A stretch of 64,000 nt of DNA, taken from contig JANOQZ010000010.1 of assembly GCA_031415055.1 (NCBI GenBank), positions 34,164-98,163 of the forward strand, in the 5' to 3' direction. The notes below the pieces were generated by a model. The model made no database searches. It worked only from the letters and a program-made list of their open reading frames with translations, and was not told where the DNA came from. A program made the position numbers and the translations under genes. Shown here one piece after another: positions 20,486 to 27,992 of the stretch; position 1 is the stretch's first letter; each line of letters begins with the position of its first letter. This stretch comes from JANMOK01 sp031415055. Lineage in GTDB: Bacteria > Pseudomonadota > Alphaproteobacteria > Rhodobacterales > Rhodobacteraceae.

Positions 20486-20735
20486 TTGAATACTGCCCCT
20501 TACGTTGCGCTGCTGGTCAAAAGGGGAGCAGCGCTTTGGTTGAGGGAGTTATACGACCCAAGCAATCGCAGGGTAAAGGGGGACGCTTTGCCGCGTTGGT
20601 TCGATATAGCGCGGCAATTCAGGCATTAATGTTCGATTTGTCTAAGGGTTGCAGGAATCATGGCATTGCGAGCCGCAAGAGTGAGGGAATCCGCCCCGTC
20701 ACTAGCCACCGACTCAGGAATGGATTCGCCGACAA

Positions 20736-21464
20736 TCAAAAAGCCGAGCGCGAAAGTCTTTGGTCAAGATCGCGGGAAATGTCTTCTTCCATCTGGCGTG
20801 CGCTCACCGCAACCGAAGCCAAATCCATCACGCCCGGTTGGGCATGCAACTCCTGGCCGCCGTGACTGCGTTGTTCCAAGCGGAAACGCTCCAGCGCGGC
20901 CTGCGAATGTCGGCCCCAGACGCCGTCGAGCGGGCCCGAATAATAGCCAAGGAATTGCAAGTCAGTCTGCAGACCAATCATTTGCGAATGCGTCAAATTG
21001 GTCGCGCCATAGTCATTTCGATCCCGCAATGGGGTGGCGTAAATAGTACTGTTAGAGGCCGAGAAACGCCCGGCCGTGGTTTGCTCTAGTCGGTCTTGTT
21101 GGGCACTGGTAAGGATGCCAGTTGGTCTATAGCCATTGGCGCGCTGCCAATAAAGCAGGGCTTGTTTAGTCTGGTTGCCCCAAACGCCATCGATGCGACC
21201 GTTGTAGTATCCAGCTTGACGCAGCCCCAGTTGGACGTCGGCAATTTGCGCATGCGTCAGGCCGGGAACGTTATAGATAGGCGTCGAAACATTGCGGCGC
21301 TGATTGTCGATGACGGCCTTCACGACCAAGGCTGCCGCACCCAGAACCAGCAGTTTTCGCAAAGTGTCGTTCCGCGCCAAGGCGGGTGAGGGTATTGCCA
21401 AGATCGAAACCAGTGCCGCCGATGAAACGAGGGCGGTTAGACGACTGAATTGTTTGCTGAACAT
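20736..21464 (-). CDS. Exported protein with two peptidoglycan-binding domains
   Basis: A 242-residue protein. The signal peptide (MFSKQFSRLTALVSSAALVS to PALA) is followed by a hydrophobic stretch (LLVLGAAALVVKAVI). Two PG_binding_1-type repeats follow: IADVQLGLRQAGYYNGRIDG and MIGLQTDLQFLGYYSGPLDG, each continuing with GVWG. ATG at 21464 was preferred because AGGAT lies a few bases upstream and the signal peptide begins there; an in-frame upstream extension lacks such features. It probably binds cell wall, in line with the adjacent mre operon. Confidence 0.8.
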   Translation of the reverse strand: MFSKQFSRLTALVSSAALVSILAIPSPALARNDTLRKLLVLGAAALVVKAVIDNQRRNVSTPIYNVPGLTHAQIADVQLGLRQAGYYNGRIDGVWGNQTKQALLYWQRANGYRPTGILTSAQQDRLEQTTAGRFSASNSTIYATPLRDRNDYGATNLTHSQMIGLQTDLQFLGYYSGPLDGVWGRHSQAALERFRLEQRSHGGQELHAQPGVMDLASVAVSARQMEEDISRDLDQRLSRSAF

Positions 21465-21581
21465 GGGACGATCCTTTGGCAATGTCGGGCGTTCCCGACA
21501 TTGCCAGTATCGCCGTTCGGCCAAGCAAACCCCAATCACGATCAATCGACTTGAATAAAGATACCGTGATTGACCGGCGTC

Positions 21582-22097
21582 TTAGCGACTTTGAGACAGC
21601 TCCCGGGCTACCCCTTGCAACTGGTCCAGGCCGGAAAGGGTTCCTTCGTTCATGCCGACGCCAAGATATTCTTCTTGCATCGCAACCGTTTCAAACAGGG
21701 TTGCGACCGTGACAGTCGTTGCGCCATTTTCTTCGACAAATGTCGTGGTCATGATCATGCGCCCCGCGTGTTGAAGATTCATTGCGCCAGCCGACGGCTC
21801 TTCGAAACTATTGTCATAGACGATACGGCTGTAAGGCGTGATTTCCAGATATGTTCCGCCAAAGGGAGCACCTTGCATGCCGTCTGGACCGGTCATTGCC
21901 ATGCGCCACTTGCCGCCGACACGAAAATCGCTTTCGCACATTGTGACCGGATAGCCCACCGGGCCAAACCAACGCCGCAGATATTCCGGTTTTGCATGAG
22001 CCGCAAAAATATACTTTGCCGGCACATTCATGACCCGGCTAACACTCGTTTCGCGCAGGTCAGCGGGTTCGGTTGTATTCGCTAACATTCTAGTCAT
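21582..22097 (-). CDS. SRPBCC/AHSA1-domain protein
   Basis: A 171-residue START-like protein of the activator-of-Hsp90-homologue-1 group, with AKPEYLRRWFGP and FRVGGKWRMAM motifs and a C-terminal EGTLSGLDQL segment. The ATG at 22097 overlaps the stop of the ArsR gene by 8 bp (ATGACTAG). ArsR plus AHSA1 is a common two-gene unit; the AHSA1 protein presumably binds a small hydrophobic ligand, but its role is unknown. Confidence 0.85.
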   Translation of the reverse strand: MTRMLANTTEPADLRETSVSRVMNVPAKYIFAAHAKPEYLRRWFGPVGYPVTMCESDFRVGGKWRMAMTGPDGMQGAPFGGTYLEITPYSRIVYDNSFEEPSAGAMNLQHAGRMIMTTTFVEENGATTVTVATLFETVAMQEEYLGVGMNEGTLSGLDQLQGVARELSQSR

Positions 22098-22419
22098 CCT
22101 TTTGTTGAAGGTTGATTGCCAAAGTTTCAAGCTGTTCAAGCCGATTTTCCCAAAGTGCACGATACTTGCTGATCCAACCGTCCAGTGCCGCCATTCCGTC
22201 GGGTTGCAGGCGCACGGGCCGCACGTTGGCTTGCCGTCCGCGATTCACCAGACCTGCGTTTTCCAAGATTTTGAGATGCGTTGAAATCGTGGGCTGGCTC
22301 AGCGCAAATGGGGCGGCCAGTTCACCTACAGATGCCTCGCCCGCGACCAAGCGATCAAGAATGGCGCGGCGCGTCGGGTTAGCAAGGGCACCAAGTATAA
22401 GGTCTAGGTTTTCGGACAT
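22090..22419 (-). CDS. ArsR-family transcriptional regulator
   Basis: A 109-residue winged-helix repressor. The HTH includes NPTRRAILDRLVAGEASVGE and FALSQPTISTHLKILENAGLV. It has no cysteine cluster for metals, so it is not a classical metal sensor; this subgroup usually pairs with AHSA1 proteins. A 38-bp inverted repeat begins 4 bp upstream of its start codon and is the obvious autoregulatory operator. Confidence 0.9.
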   Translation of the reverse strand: MSENLDLILGALANPTRRAILDRLVAGEASVGELAAPFALSQPTISTHLKILENAGLVNRGRQANVRPVRLQPDGMAALDGWISKYRALWENRLEQLETLAINLQQKDD

Positions 22420-22422
22420 TTG

Positions 22423-22460
22423 CGATTCTCTATATTGAAATATATCAATATAGAGAATCG
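22423..22460. promoter_or_regulatory. Perfect 16-bp inverted repeat upstream of arsR (putative operator)
   Basis: CGATTCTCTATATTGA at 22423-22438 is repeated exactly in reverse complement at 22445-22460, with the 6-bp AT spacer AATATA. It starts 4 bp before the ATG of the ArsR gene and ends 24 bp from the leuA stop. It has the size and symmetry of an ArsR dimer site, possibly bound by two dimers. A leuA terminator role is less likely because there is no T tract. Confidence 0.7.
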
Positions 22461-22483
22461 ACTATGTCGAGTCAAGTAACCTG

Positions 22484-24061
22484 TCAGCTAACGTCTTTGT
22501 AGCTGATCCCTTTGATGTCACTGCCCGGCGCAGCCTTTTCACGACGCACGATCAGTTTATTGAGCGCATTCACATAAGCCTTGGCGGATGCCACGACCGT
22601 ATCCGTATCCGCCGATTGGCCGGTGACGATTTTGCCGTTTTCTTCCATTCGCACCGATACCGTTGCCTGCGCATCGGTGCCCTCGGTGACGGCGTGCACT
22701 TGGTAAAGTTGCAGCTTTGCCTCGTGCGGAAACAACATTCGCACCGCCTTGAAAGTCGCATCGACCGGTCCGTCACCAGTTGCAGCGACATGGTGGTCTT
22801 GGCCGTCAATTGTCAGAATCAAATCCGCCGACTGCGGCGCTTCGGTGCCGCAGACCACGCGCAGATATTTGATTTGCAGATGGTCGTTGGCGGCATTGGT
22901 GTTTTGGTCGCTCATCAAGGCAAGCAGGTCGTCCTCGAAGACTTCCTTCTTGCGGTCGGCCAAGACTTTGAAACGGATGAACACATCTTTCAACTGGTTG
23001 TCGCCCAGATCATAACCCAGATCGTGCAGTTTAGCTCGCAAGGCCGCACGGCCCGAATGTTTGCCCAAAACCAAATTGCTTTCGGTGATCCCTATGTCTT
23101 CAGGACGCATGATTTCGAATGTTTCGACGTTTTTCAGCACGCCGTCCTGATGGATGCCGCTTTCGTGCAGGAAGGCGTTTTTGCCGACAATCGCCTTGTT
23201 GAACTGCACCGGAAAGCCCGAAACCGTGGCAACCATGCGGCTGGCTTGTATGATTTTGGTGGTGTCGATGCTGGTGCGGAAGGGCATGATGTCGTTGCGC
23301 ACGCGCAGGGCCATGACGACCTCTTCCAATGCCGTATTGCCAGCCCGTTCACCCAAGCCGTTGATGGTGCATTCGATTTGCCGAGCACCGGCGGTTACAG
23401 CCGCCAGAGCGTTGGCGGTGGCCATGCCAAGGTCGTTGTGGCAATGGGTGGCGAAGATGACTGCGTCGGCACCGGGCACTTTTTCCAACAACATGCGGAT
23501 CAATTCGGCGCTTTCGGCGGGCGCTGTATAGCCGACTGTATCGGGGATGTTGATGGTGGTTGCCCCGGCTTTTATGGCGGTTTCCACCGTGCGACACAGG
23601 TAATCATGCTCGGTTCGTGTGGCGTCCATCGGTGACCATTGCACGTTATCGCACAGGTTTCGCGCATATGTGACCGTATCGGTGATGCGCTGGATCATCT
23701 CGTCTTGATTCAGTTTGGTGATGTCGCGGTGCAAGGGCGAGGTGCCGATAAAGGTGTGAATACGCGGGCGTTTGGCATGTTTTATCGCCTCCCAGCAACG
23801 GTCGATGTCGGTGAAATTGGCACGCGCCAAGCCACAAATGACCGAATTCTTGGCGATCCGGGCGATGGTTGAAACGGCTTCAAAATCGCCGTCAGAGGCG
23901 ATTGGGAAGCCCGCTTCGATGATGTCGACGCCCATTTCATCCAGCAATGCGGCAATTTCCAGCTTTTCGCTCAAGCTCATCGTCGCGCCGGGCGATTGTT
24001 CGCCGTCGCGCAAGGTGGTGTCAAAGATCAGGACCTGGTCCTGCTGCGATGTGTCGATCAT
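22484..24061 (-). CDS. leuA: 2-isopropylmalate synthase
   Basis: First committed step of leucine synthesis: acetyl-CoA plus 2-ketoisovalerate to 2-isopropylmalate. 525 residues, typical long form. N-terminal HMGL-like barrel with TTLRDGEQSPG (residues 15-25), GFPIASDGDF, HCHNDLGMA (metal-binding His pair) and NGLGERAGN. The C-terminal third is the LeuA regulatory domain for leucine feedback. The Shine-Dalgarno TAAGGA lies 8 bases before the ATG and can be masked by the upstream leader (see the leader features). Confidence 0.97.
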   Translation of the reverse strand: MIDTSQQDQVLIFDTTLRDGEQSPGATMSLSEKLEIAALLDEMGVDIIEAGFPIASDGDFEAVSTIARIAKNSVICGLARANFTDIDRCWEAIKHAKRPRIHTFIGTSPLHRDITKLNQDEMIQRITDTVTYARNLCDNVQWSPMDATRTEHDYLCRTVETAIKAGATTINIPDTVGYTAPAESAELIRMLLEKVPGADAVIFATHCHNDLGMATANALAAVTAGARQIECTINGLGERAGNTALEEVVMALRVRNDIMPFRTSIDTTKIIQASRMVATVSGFPVQFNKAIVGKNAFLHESGIHQDGVLKNVETFEIMRPEDIGITESNLVLGKHSGRAALRAKLHDLGYDLGDNQLKDVFIRFKVLADRKKEVFEDDLLALMSDQNTNAANDHLQIKYLRVVCGTEAPQSADLILTIDGQDHHVAATGDGPVDATFKAVRMLFPHEAKLQLYQVHAVTEGTDAQATVSVRMEENGKIVTGQSADTDTVVASAKAYVNALNKLIVRREKAAPGSDIKGISYKDVS

Positions 24062-24069
24062 TTTGATTT

Positions 24070-24137
24070 CCTTAGCGTTCCGAGGTTTATGGCGCGTTCG
24101 TCAATCCTCTGAGCGCACGCGCCTTTTCTCGGCGCGC
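24070..24137 (-). promoter_or_regulatory. leuA leader: hairpin and maskable Shine-Dalgarno
   Basis: Reading the minus strand, CCTCTGAGCGCGCC (beginning in the leader peptide's last codons) pairs with GGCGCGTGCGCTCAGAGG after a GAGAAAA loop, with a small bulge. Further on, CGCTAAGGA (24077-24069) is the leuA ribosome-binding region; its GCTAAGGA part is the exact complement of TCCTTAGC (24154-24147) inside the leader's Leu-Ser codons. No U tract follows the hairpin, so control is more likely at translation than by intrinsic termination. Confidence 0.65.
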
Positions 24138-24185
24138 TCAGAGGCGGCTAAGGAGGAGAAGCGCGATGAAAGCCATGCTGTTCAT
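24138..24185 (-). CDS. leuA leader peptide
   Basis: A 15-codon ORF, ATG at 24185 and TGA at 24138, encoding MNSMAFIALLLLSRL. Five of 15 residues are Leu, four of them consecutive (CTT CTC CTC CTT). It ends within the 5' arm of the leader hairpin, the arrangement expected for a ribosome-mediated attenuator sensing charged tRNA-Leu. Stalling at the Leu codons would cover the segment that otherwise pairs with the leuA ribosome-binding site. No strong ribosome-binding site was identified for the leader itself. Confidence 0.75.
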   Translation of the reverse strand: MNSMAFIALLLLSRL

Positions 24186-24527
24186 TCGAGGCATAATATG
24201 GGCAAGTTTTGGGAAATAAAGGGTCAATTGCCGGATTACGGCAGATTTTGGAATTTCCCGCCGGCCCGCACGCGTGCCAGTTCGTGTAATATGTTGATAT
24301 TGCTAGATATAAAAAAACAAATTAACCAGAAATTTACCATTTGCCGCGAGGTGCTTCCGTCTGATGGGCGCAAAAGTTAATGCGCAAAACCAAGGGCAAA
24401 AAAGCCGCAAAAAGGGGGGTAAAAAGCCGGTTTTGCGGGGTTTGGTGAGGGTTTTTTGAAAGGTTTGGCGGGGGTGTTAAGGATTTGGACCAATCAACCC
24501 CAACAATCTACCCCAAAATGGGGTGAT
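24186..24527. other. Non-coding stretch upstream of the leu leader
   Basis: Mixed AT-rich sequence between the leader peptide and the dispersed repeat. It should contain the leu promoter close to 24190-24250, but I could not assign -35/-10 boxes with confidence. A G-rich purine segment lies at about 24385-24480. No credible gene seen. Confidence 0.4.
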
Positions 24528-24785
24528 TTGGCCCGTGACAAATCGCGGCCACAACGTTTGGCTAGTATACCCGACGAGCGGCCCCGCCGGTCGGCCAGCG
24601 CCTGCCTGCCCGTCATGCCGAAGGCGTGCTTTCAGCACGACGCTGGCGCTTTGCGCCGCCCGCAGTCAGTCATTGACCTCGCGATAAGTCACATCAAGCC
24701 CACAGGTTTGGCGGGCGTCGCGTGGAAAGCGCTATCGAATGTCTCCCGGACGTCCTTTCCGGTGCTGCGCATCATCGCGCCTTGG
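24528..24785. repeat. Dispersed repeat of about 240 bp, copy 1
   Basis: Shares long blocks with 46528-46770, for example TCGCGGCCACAACGT, GTCACATCAAGCCCAC and GCGGGCGTC, with a more variable 40-50 bp segment in the middle. On the minus strand it contains an ORF of 28 codons (24775-24689, ending TPAKPVGLM). The other copy has the corresponding 27-codon ORF, and about half of the codon differences are silent. It does not look like a known insertion sequence and has no clear terminal inverted repeats. Confidence 0.75.
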
Positions 24786-24855
24786 CAATGCACGCGTCAT
24801 TCCCTCCAAGGCATGATTCTTGGGTCGGGTCTGAAATCGGCCAAGGCGTTGGAAT

Positions 24856-24875
24856 GGTGCGTGCAAGCACTCACC
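24856..24875. repeat. Short palindrome of the GGTG...CACC family
   Basis: GGTGCGTGCAAGCACTCACC, with one mismatch between arms, followed by CCCACGG. It is a decayed relative of the palindromes at 26346, 40309, 40912, 46871 and 51059. Confidence 0.5.
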
Positions 24876-24912
24876 CCACGGCCCGCTAAACCATTGGAAT
24901 GGTAAGTTAAAA

Positions 24913-25024
24913 ACGCACCTTACGGGTCCGTTTCCGCCGCCGCTGCCTCCGCCTCCGTCGCTTGCTGTCCATCCGCCCAGAAGCCGTCGTATTCCTGGCC
25001 GGAAGCACATTTCATGATGCCGCA
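24913..25024 (-). pseudogene. Duplicated 3' end of the MORN-repeat gene
   Basis: About 111 bp, near 88 percent identical by eye to 26358-26470, the end of the MORN-protein gene. On the minus strand it would encode GIMKCASGQEYDGFWADG and then QQATEAEAAAETDP with a TAA stop. The copy sits directly downstream of the sulfotransferase-like gene, so that gene is bracketed by two copies of the same gene tail. It has no start and is a non-functional fragment. Confidence 0.85.
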
Positions 25025-25026
25025 GC

Positions 25027-26142
25027 TTATTCGGGAAGTCGGGTTTCCACATAGTCGCGCTTGCCCATCCGGGCCAGCAAGGCTGAAGCCCGGGCGCGGC
25101 GTTCCGGCGACAGAGGCACGGCGGTGTTTTCGTTGGCAGTGGTGCTGCCCTTGTGAGCGTCCTGTTCAAAGGCGCGCATCGCCGTGGCCAGATGCTCGGT
25201 CGATACGCCGCAACCGGCAAGCAGCCGTGCGGTTTCGGCGGCCCGGTTCTGGTTGAGGTCGGTATAGTGGATCGCGGTGAACTTCATGCCGCGCCGCAGC
25301 GCCCGCAGATAGCCTTCGATCCGCTGGTCCCACATCAGGGTGTGAAATTCGGTGCCGATGATCGGGCCGTGGTCGGGGGCGAACGTGCCCTCCAGCACGG
25401 AAATCGGGGTTCCCACCATCAGAAAATCCCACAAATCGCGCCAGTATTCGGTGTCGGAGAGCACCAGTGCCGGGTCCATGATCCGCTGTTCGAATTTACT
25501 GGCCGAATTGGCCCAGCCGATAAGGTCGCGATACATGAACACGTTGCGCGATCGCGGGAAGGCCTGCTGGCAGAACTCGGCGATCAAGGTCGCCTCACCG
25601 CGGGTTTTGATGATGATCGACTCCTGGGTGCGGCCTTTGGGTGGGCGACAGGTCCAGAGCGTGGCGGCCCGCAGCGAATCGACCAGTTCGGCCCGGTCGT
25701 GTTTCAGGCGCACGGTGGCGATGTTGCTGAGGTAATCCGGTTCTGACAGGCTCCAGACCTCGGGCAGTTGCGCGAAGATGCGGCTAGCCAAAGTCGAGCC
25801 ACAGCGCCCGGTCGAGAACAGGAAGGACAGATTGGCCGGCGGGGTGATCGCCCGGCTGGCCACCACGAAAGCGTCGAGATCAAGGATCGCGGCGCGAACA
25901 GCGAGTTTGTATTGGTCGAGATATACGAAAGGCGCAACCGACAGATCGCTGTCCGGCGGCATCTCGACCAGCATCGCCCTGCCTTGCGCCATATCCAGCG
26001 CGTAGAGCGTCCAGTCCGGCGAGGCGATCAGCGTTTCGGTGCCGATCTGCCCCTGCGGGGTCAGGGCGAAATCGTCGAGGCTGGTTGGCAAGAAGGCGTC
26101 CGGCTTCTTTCGCGCGGTGATGAGAAACAGATCGGCGTTCAT
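25027..26142 (-). CDS. Sulfotransferase-like P-loop protein
   Basis: A 371-residue cytoplasmic protein. ATG at 26142 (MNADLFLITARKKPD) was chosen; the frame stays open for 67 more codons upstream through repeat DNA that is unlikely to be coding. The motif FLFSTGRCGSTLASRIF matches the 5'-phosphosulfate-binding loop of sulfotransferases, and a later YRDLIGWANS segment could be the 3'-phosphate site. The acceptor is unknown. The gene sits between the two copies of the MORN gene tail, which suggests it arrived as inserted cargo. Confidence 0.65.
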   Translation of the reverse strand: MNADLFLITARKKPDAFLPTSLDDFALTPQGQIGTETLIASPDWTLYALDMAQGRAMLVEMPPDSDLSVAPFVYLDQYKLAVRAAILDLDAFVVASRAITPPANLSFLFSTGRCGSTLASRIFAQLPEVWSLSEPDYLSNIATVRLKHDRAELVDSLRAATLWTCRPPKGRTQESIIIKTRGEATLIAEFCQQAFPRSRNVFMYRDLIGWANSASKFEQRIMDPALVLSDTEYWRDLWDFLMVGTPISVLEGTFAPDHGPIIGTEFHTLMWDQRIEGYLRALRRGMKFTAIHYTDLNQNRAAETARLLAGCGVSTEHLATAMRAFEQDAHKGSTTANENTAVPLSPERRARASALLARMGKRDYVETRLPE

Positions 26143-26307
26143 GGCGAGGCTTTCATAGAGGGCAGACGGGTTGCGGCCCCTATCCTTCGTTCGGATTTTG
26201 GTTTTTGGCAAGGCTTGGCTGGTTCCATGGAACGAACCGACCTTCAGGACAGCCAGCCGCAGGTTGGGGTTCGCCGCGCCATTTTGGCTGCAACGCTTCC
26301 CGTATAC

Positions 26308-26364
26308 GGTGGGATGAATCCCACCCCACTCACTTGTTGTCAAACGGTGCGCAAAATGCGCACC
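26308..26364. repeat. Two palindromes adjoining the MORN gene stop
   Basis: GGTGGGATGAATCCCACC (26308-26325) and GGTGCGCAAAATGCGCACC (26346-26364). The second continues into CCTACGG, and its CTA (26365-26367) is the stop codon TAG of the minus-strand MORN gene. They belong to the variable-stem palindrome family seen throughout the window. Confidence 0.8.
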
Positions 26365-27795
26365 CTACGGCGCCGTTTCCGCCGCCGTGGCCTCCGCCTC
26401 GGTCGCCTGTTGGCCATCAGCCCAGAAGCCGTCGTATTCTTGGCCGGAGGCATATTTCATGATGCCGCGTCCCTGCCTTTGGCCTTTGCGAAAAAAGCCT
26501 TCGTAAGTGTCGCCGTTGGCGTATTTGGCGACGCCTTCGCCGTCAATCTCGCCAGCCTTCCAACCGCCATTATATTCAAACCCGTCAGCCATCGTGATGG
26601 TGCCATTACCCTCCCGCTGACCGGCGACAAATCCACCGGTGTAGATGGTGCCGTCGGCATAGGTGGCGACACCTTCGCCATCGCGCAGGCCGTCCTTCCA
26701 GTCACCGGAGTACTGGTAGCCGTCCTGATAGGTCATCTTGCCTTTGCCGTGGTTCTTGGCGTTCTTGAATTCGCCCTCATAGACCAAACCATTCTGGTAA
26801 CGGGCGATTCCCGTGCCCTCGATCACGCCGTTGACCCAGCCACCTTCGTAGGACGAGCCGTCTTTATAGGTGATCTTGCCACTGCCATTGGCGACATCGT
26901 TTAGCAGTGAACCTTCATAAATCGAGCCGTCGGGATAGGTCACTTTGCCGGTGCCCTCAATCCGGCCCTGCACCCAATCGCCGTCATAGGCATAGCCATC
27001 TGCCCCGATAAACACGCCTTTTCCGTGACGCTGATCGGCGGCGAAATCGCCGCTGTAAACGTCGCCATTGGCAAAAGTGGCGACACCTTGGCCTTGCTTT
27101 TTGCCCTCGACCAATCGGCCTTCGTATTTGTCGCCGTTGGCCTGAATCAGCACACCGCTGCCGTTGATTTGGCCGCCTTTCCATTCACCGACATAGGTCA
27201 GGCCGTCAGCAAGGGTCAATTTACCTTGGCCCTCGCGCTTGCCAGCTATCAGCGCGCCTTCATAGATTGCGCCGTCGGGATAGGTGATTTTGCCAGTGCC
27301 ATCCTGCTCACCATTCACCCAAGTGCCGATATAAATGAAGCCATTCGGGCTGGTCATGGTGCCGGTACCGTGGTGTTTGGCGTCTTTGAAGTCGCCGTCA
27401 TAGCGCACGCCGTTGGCGTAAATGGCGATGCCCTTGCCACTTATTTTTCCGTCCAGCCAATCGCCTTCGTAGGTGCCGCCGTCGCCGAAAATGATTTTGC
27501 CTTTGCCTTCGGGTTTACCGTTGATGAAGGCGCCCTGATAGACCGACCCGTTGGGGAATTTGGCGCTGCCCTGACCCTCTATTCGTCCTTCGATCCAATT
27601 GCCGCTGTATTCGTAACCGTTGGGCAGGCGGTACGTGCCCTGACCGTGTTGTTTGCCGTTCTGGAATTCACCCTCATAAATGCCACCGGTATCGTATTGT
27701 TTGGTCTGCACCGTGGTTTCTTGCGCCAAAGCGGCTGCGCCAAGGCCAAGGCCGATTGAAATTGCGCTGGTAAATAGCAAACCTGAATTCTTCAC
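26365..27795 (-). CDS. Exported MORN-repeat protein
   Basis: A 476-residue protein with a signal peptide (MKNSGLLFTSAISIGLGLGA to ALAQ). It is followed by about 18 MORN-type repeats of 23 residues (pattern YEGxFxNGxxxGxGxxxxxDG), which form an elongated beta sheet, and a short Ala/Glu-rich tail. MORN proteins mediate membrane or protein contacts; the specific role here is unknown. The stop codon is supplied by a palindromic repeat, and the last 34 codons are duplicated at 24913-25024. Confidence 0.88.
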   Translation of the reverse strand: MKNSGLLFTSAISIGLGLGAAALAQETTVQTKQYDTGGIYEGEFQNGKQHGQGTYRLPNGYEYSGNWIEGRIEGQGSAKFPNGSVYQGAFINGKPEGKGKIIFGDGGTYEGDWLDGKISGKGIAIYANGVRYDGDFKDAKHHGTGTMTSPNGFIYIGTWVNGEQDGTGKITYPDGAIYEGALIAGKREGQGKLTLADGLTYVGEWKGGQINGSGVLIQANGDKYEGRLVEGKKQGQGVATFANGDVYSGDFAADQRHGKGVFIGADGYAYDGDWVQGRIEGTGKVTYPDGSIYEGSLLNDVANGSGKITYKDGSSYEGGWVNGVIEGTGIARYQNGLVYEGEFKNAKNHGKGKMTYQDGYQYSGDWKDGLRDGEGVATYADGTIYTGGFVAGQREGNGTITMADGFEYNGGWKAGEIDGEGVAKYANGDTYEGFFRKGQRQGRGIMKYASGQEYDGFWADGQQATEAEATAAETAP

Positions 27796-27992
27796 GTTAA
27801 CCCCCTTGGCGCGCGGCCAAATCCCTGCTCGGTCCGCTAAAGCGGACGATTGTTGGCGACAAGTCTAGATAAGGGCAAAAGGACTGACAACGCTTTTGTC
27901 TGGATTTCGCGCCTGGCGGACTGGAAAGGTCCCTTGTGTGGCCGGTTGTTGCCGGGTTACCCCTTGTTTGTTGACGATGAAAGGACCCAAGC

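Noticed and set aside
22616..23635. 339-codon plus-strand ORF opposite leuA
   Set aside because: Antisense shadow produced by the codon bias of leuA; no domain or ribosome-binding site.
24456..24905. 149-codon plus-strand ORF across repeat copy 1
   Set aside because: Covers the dispersed repeat only; the corresponding frame of copy 2 differs in length and its middle is not conserved.
26143..26343. N-terminal extension of the sulfotransferase-like protein
   Set aside because: The 67 extra codons run through palindromic repeat DNA and have no ribosome-binding site; the domain begins at the internal ATG.
26400..27720. Regular repeats of about 69 bp that could suggest a CRISPR array or tandem repeat
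   Set aside because: The period equals 23 codons and encodes MORN repeats in one open frame; there are no constant repeats with unique spacers.
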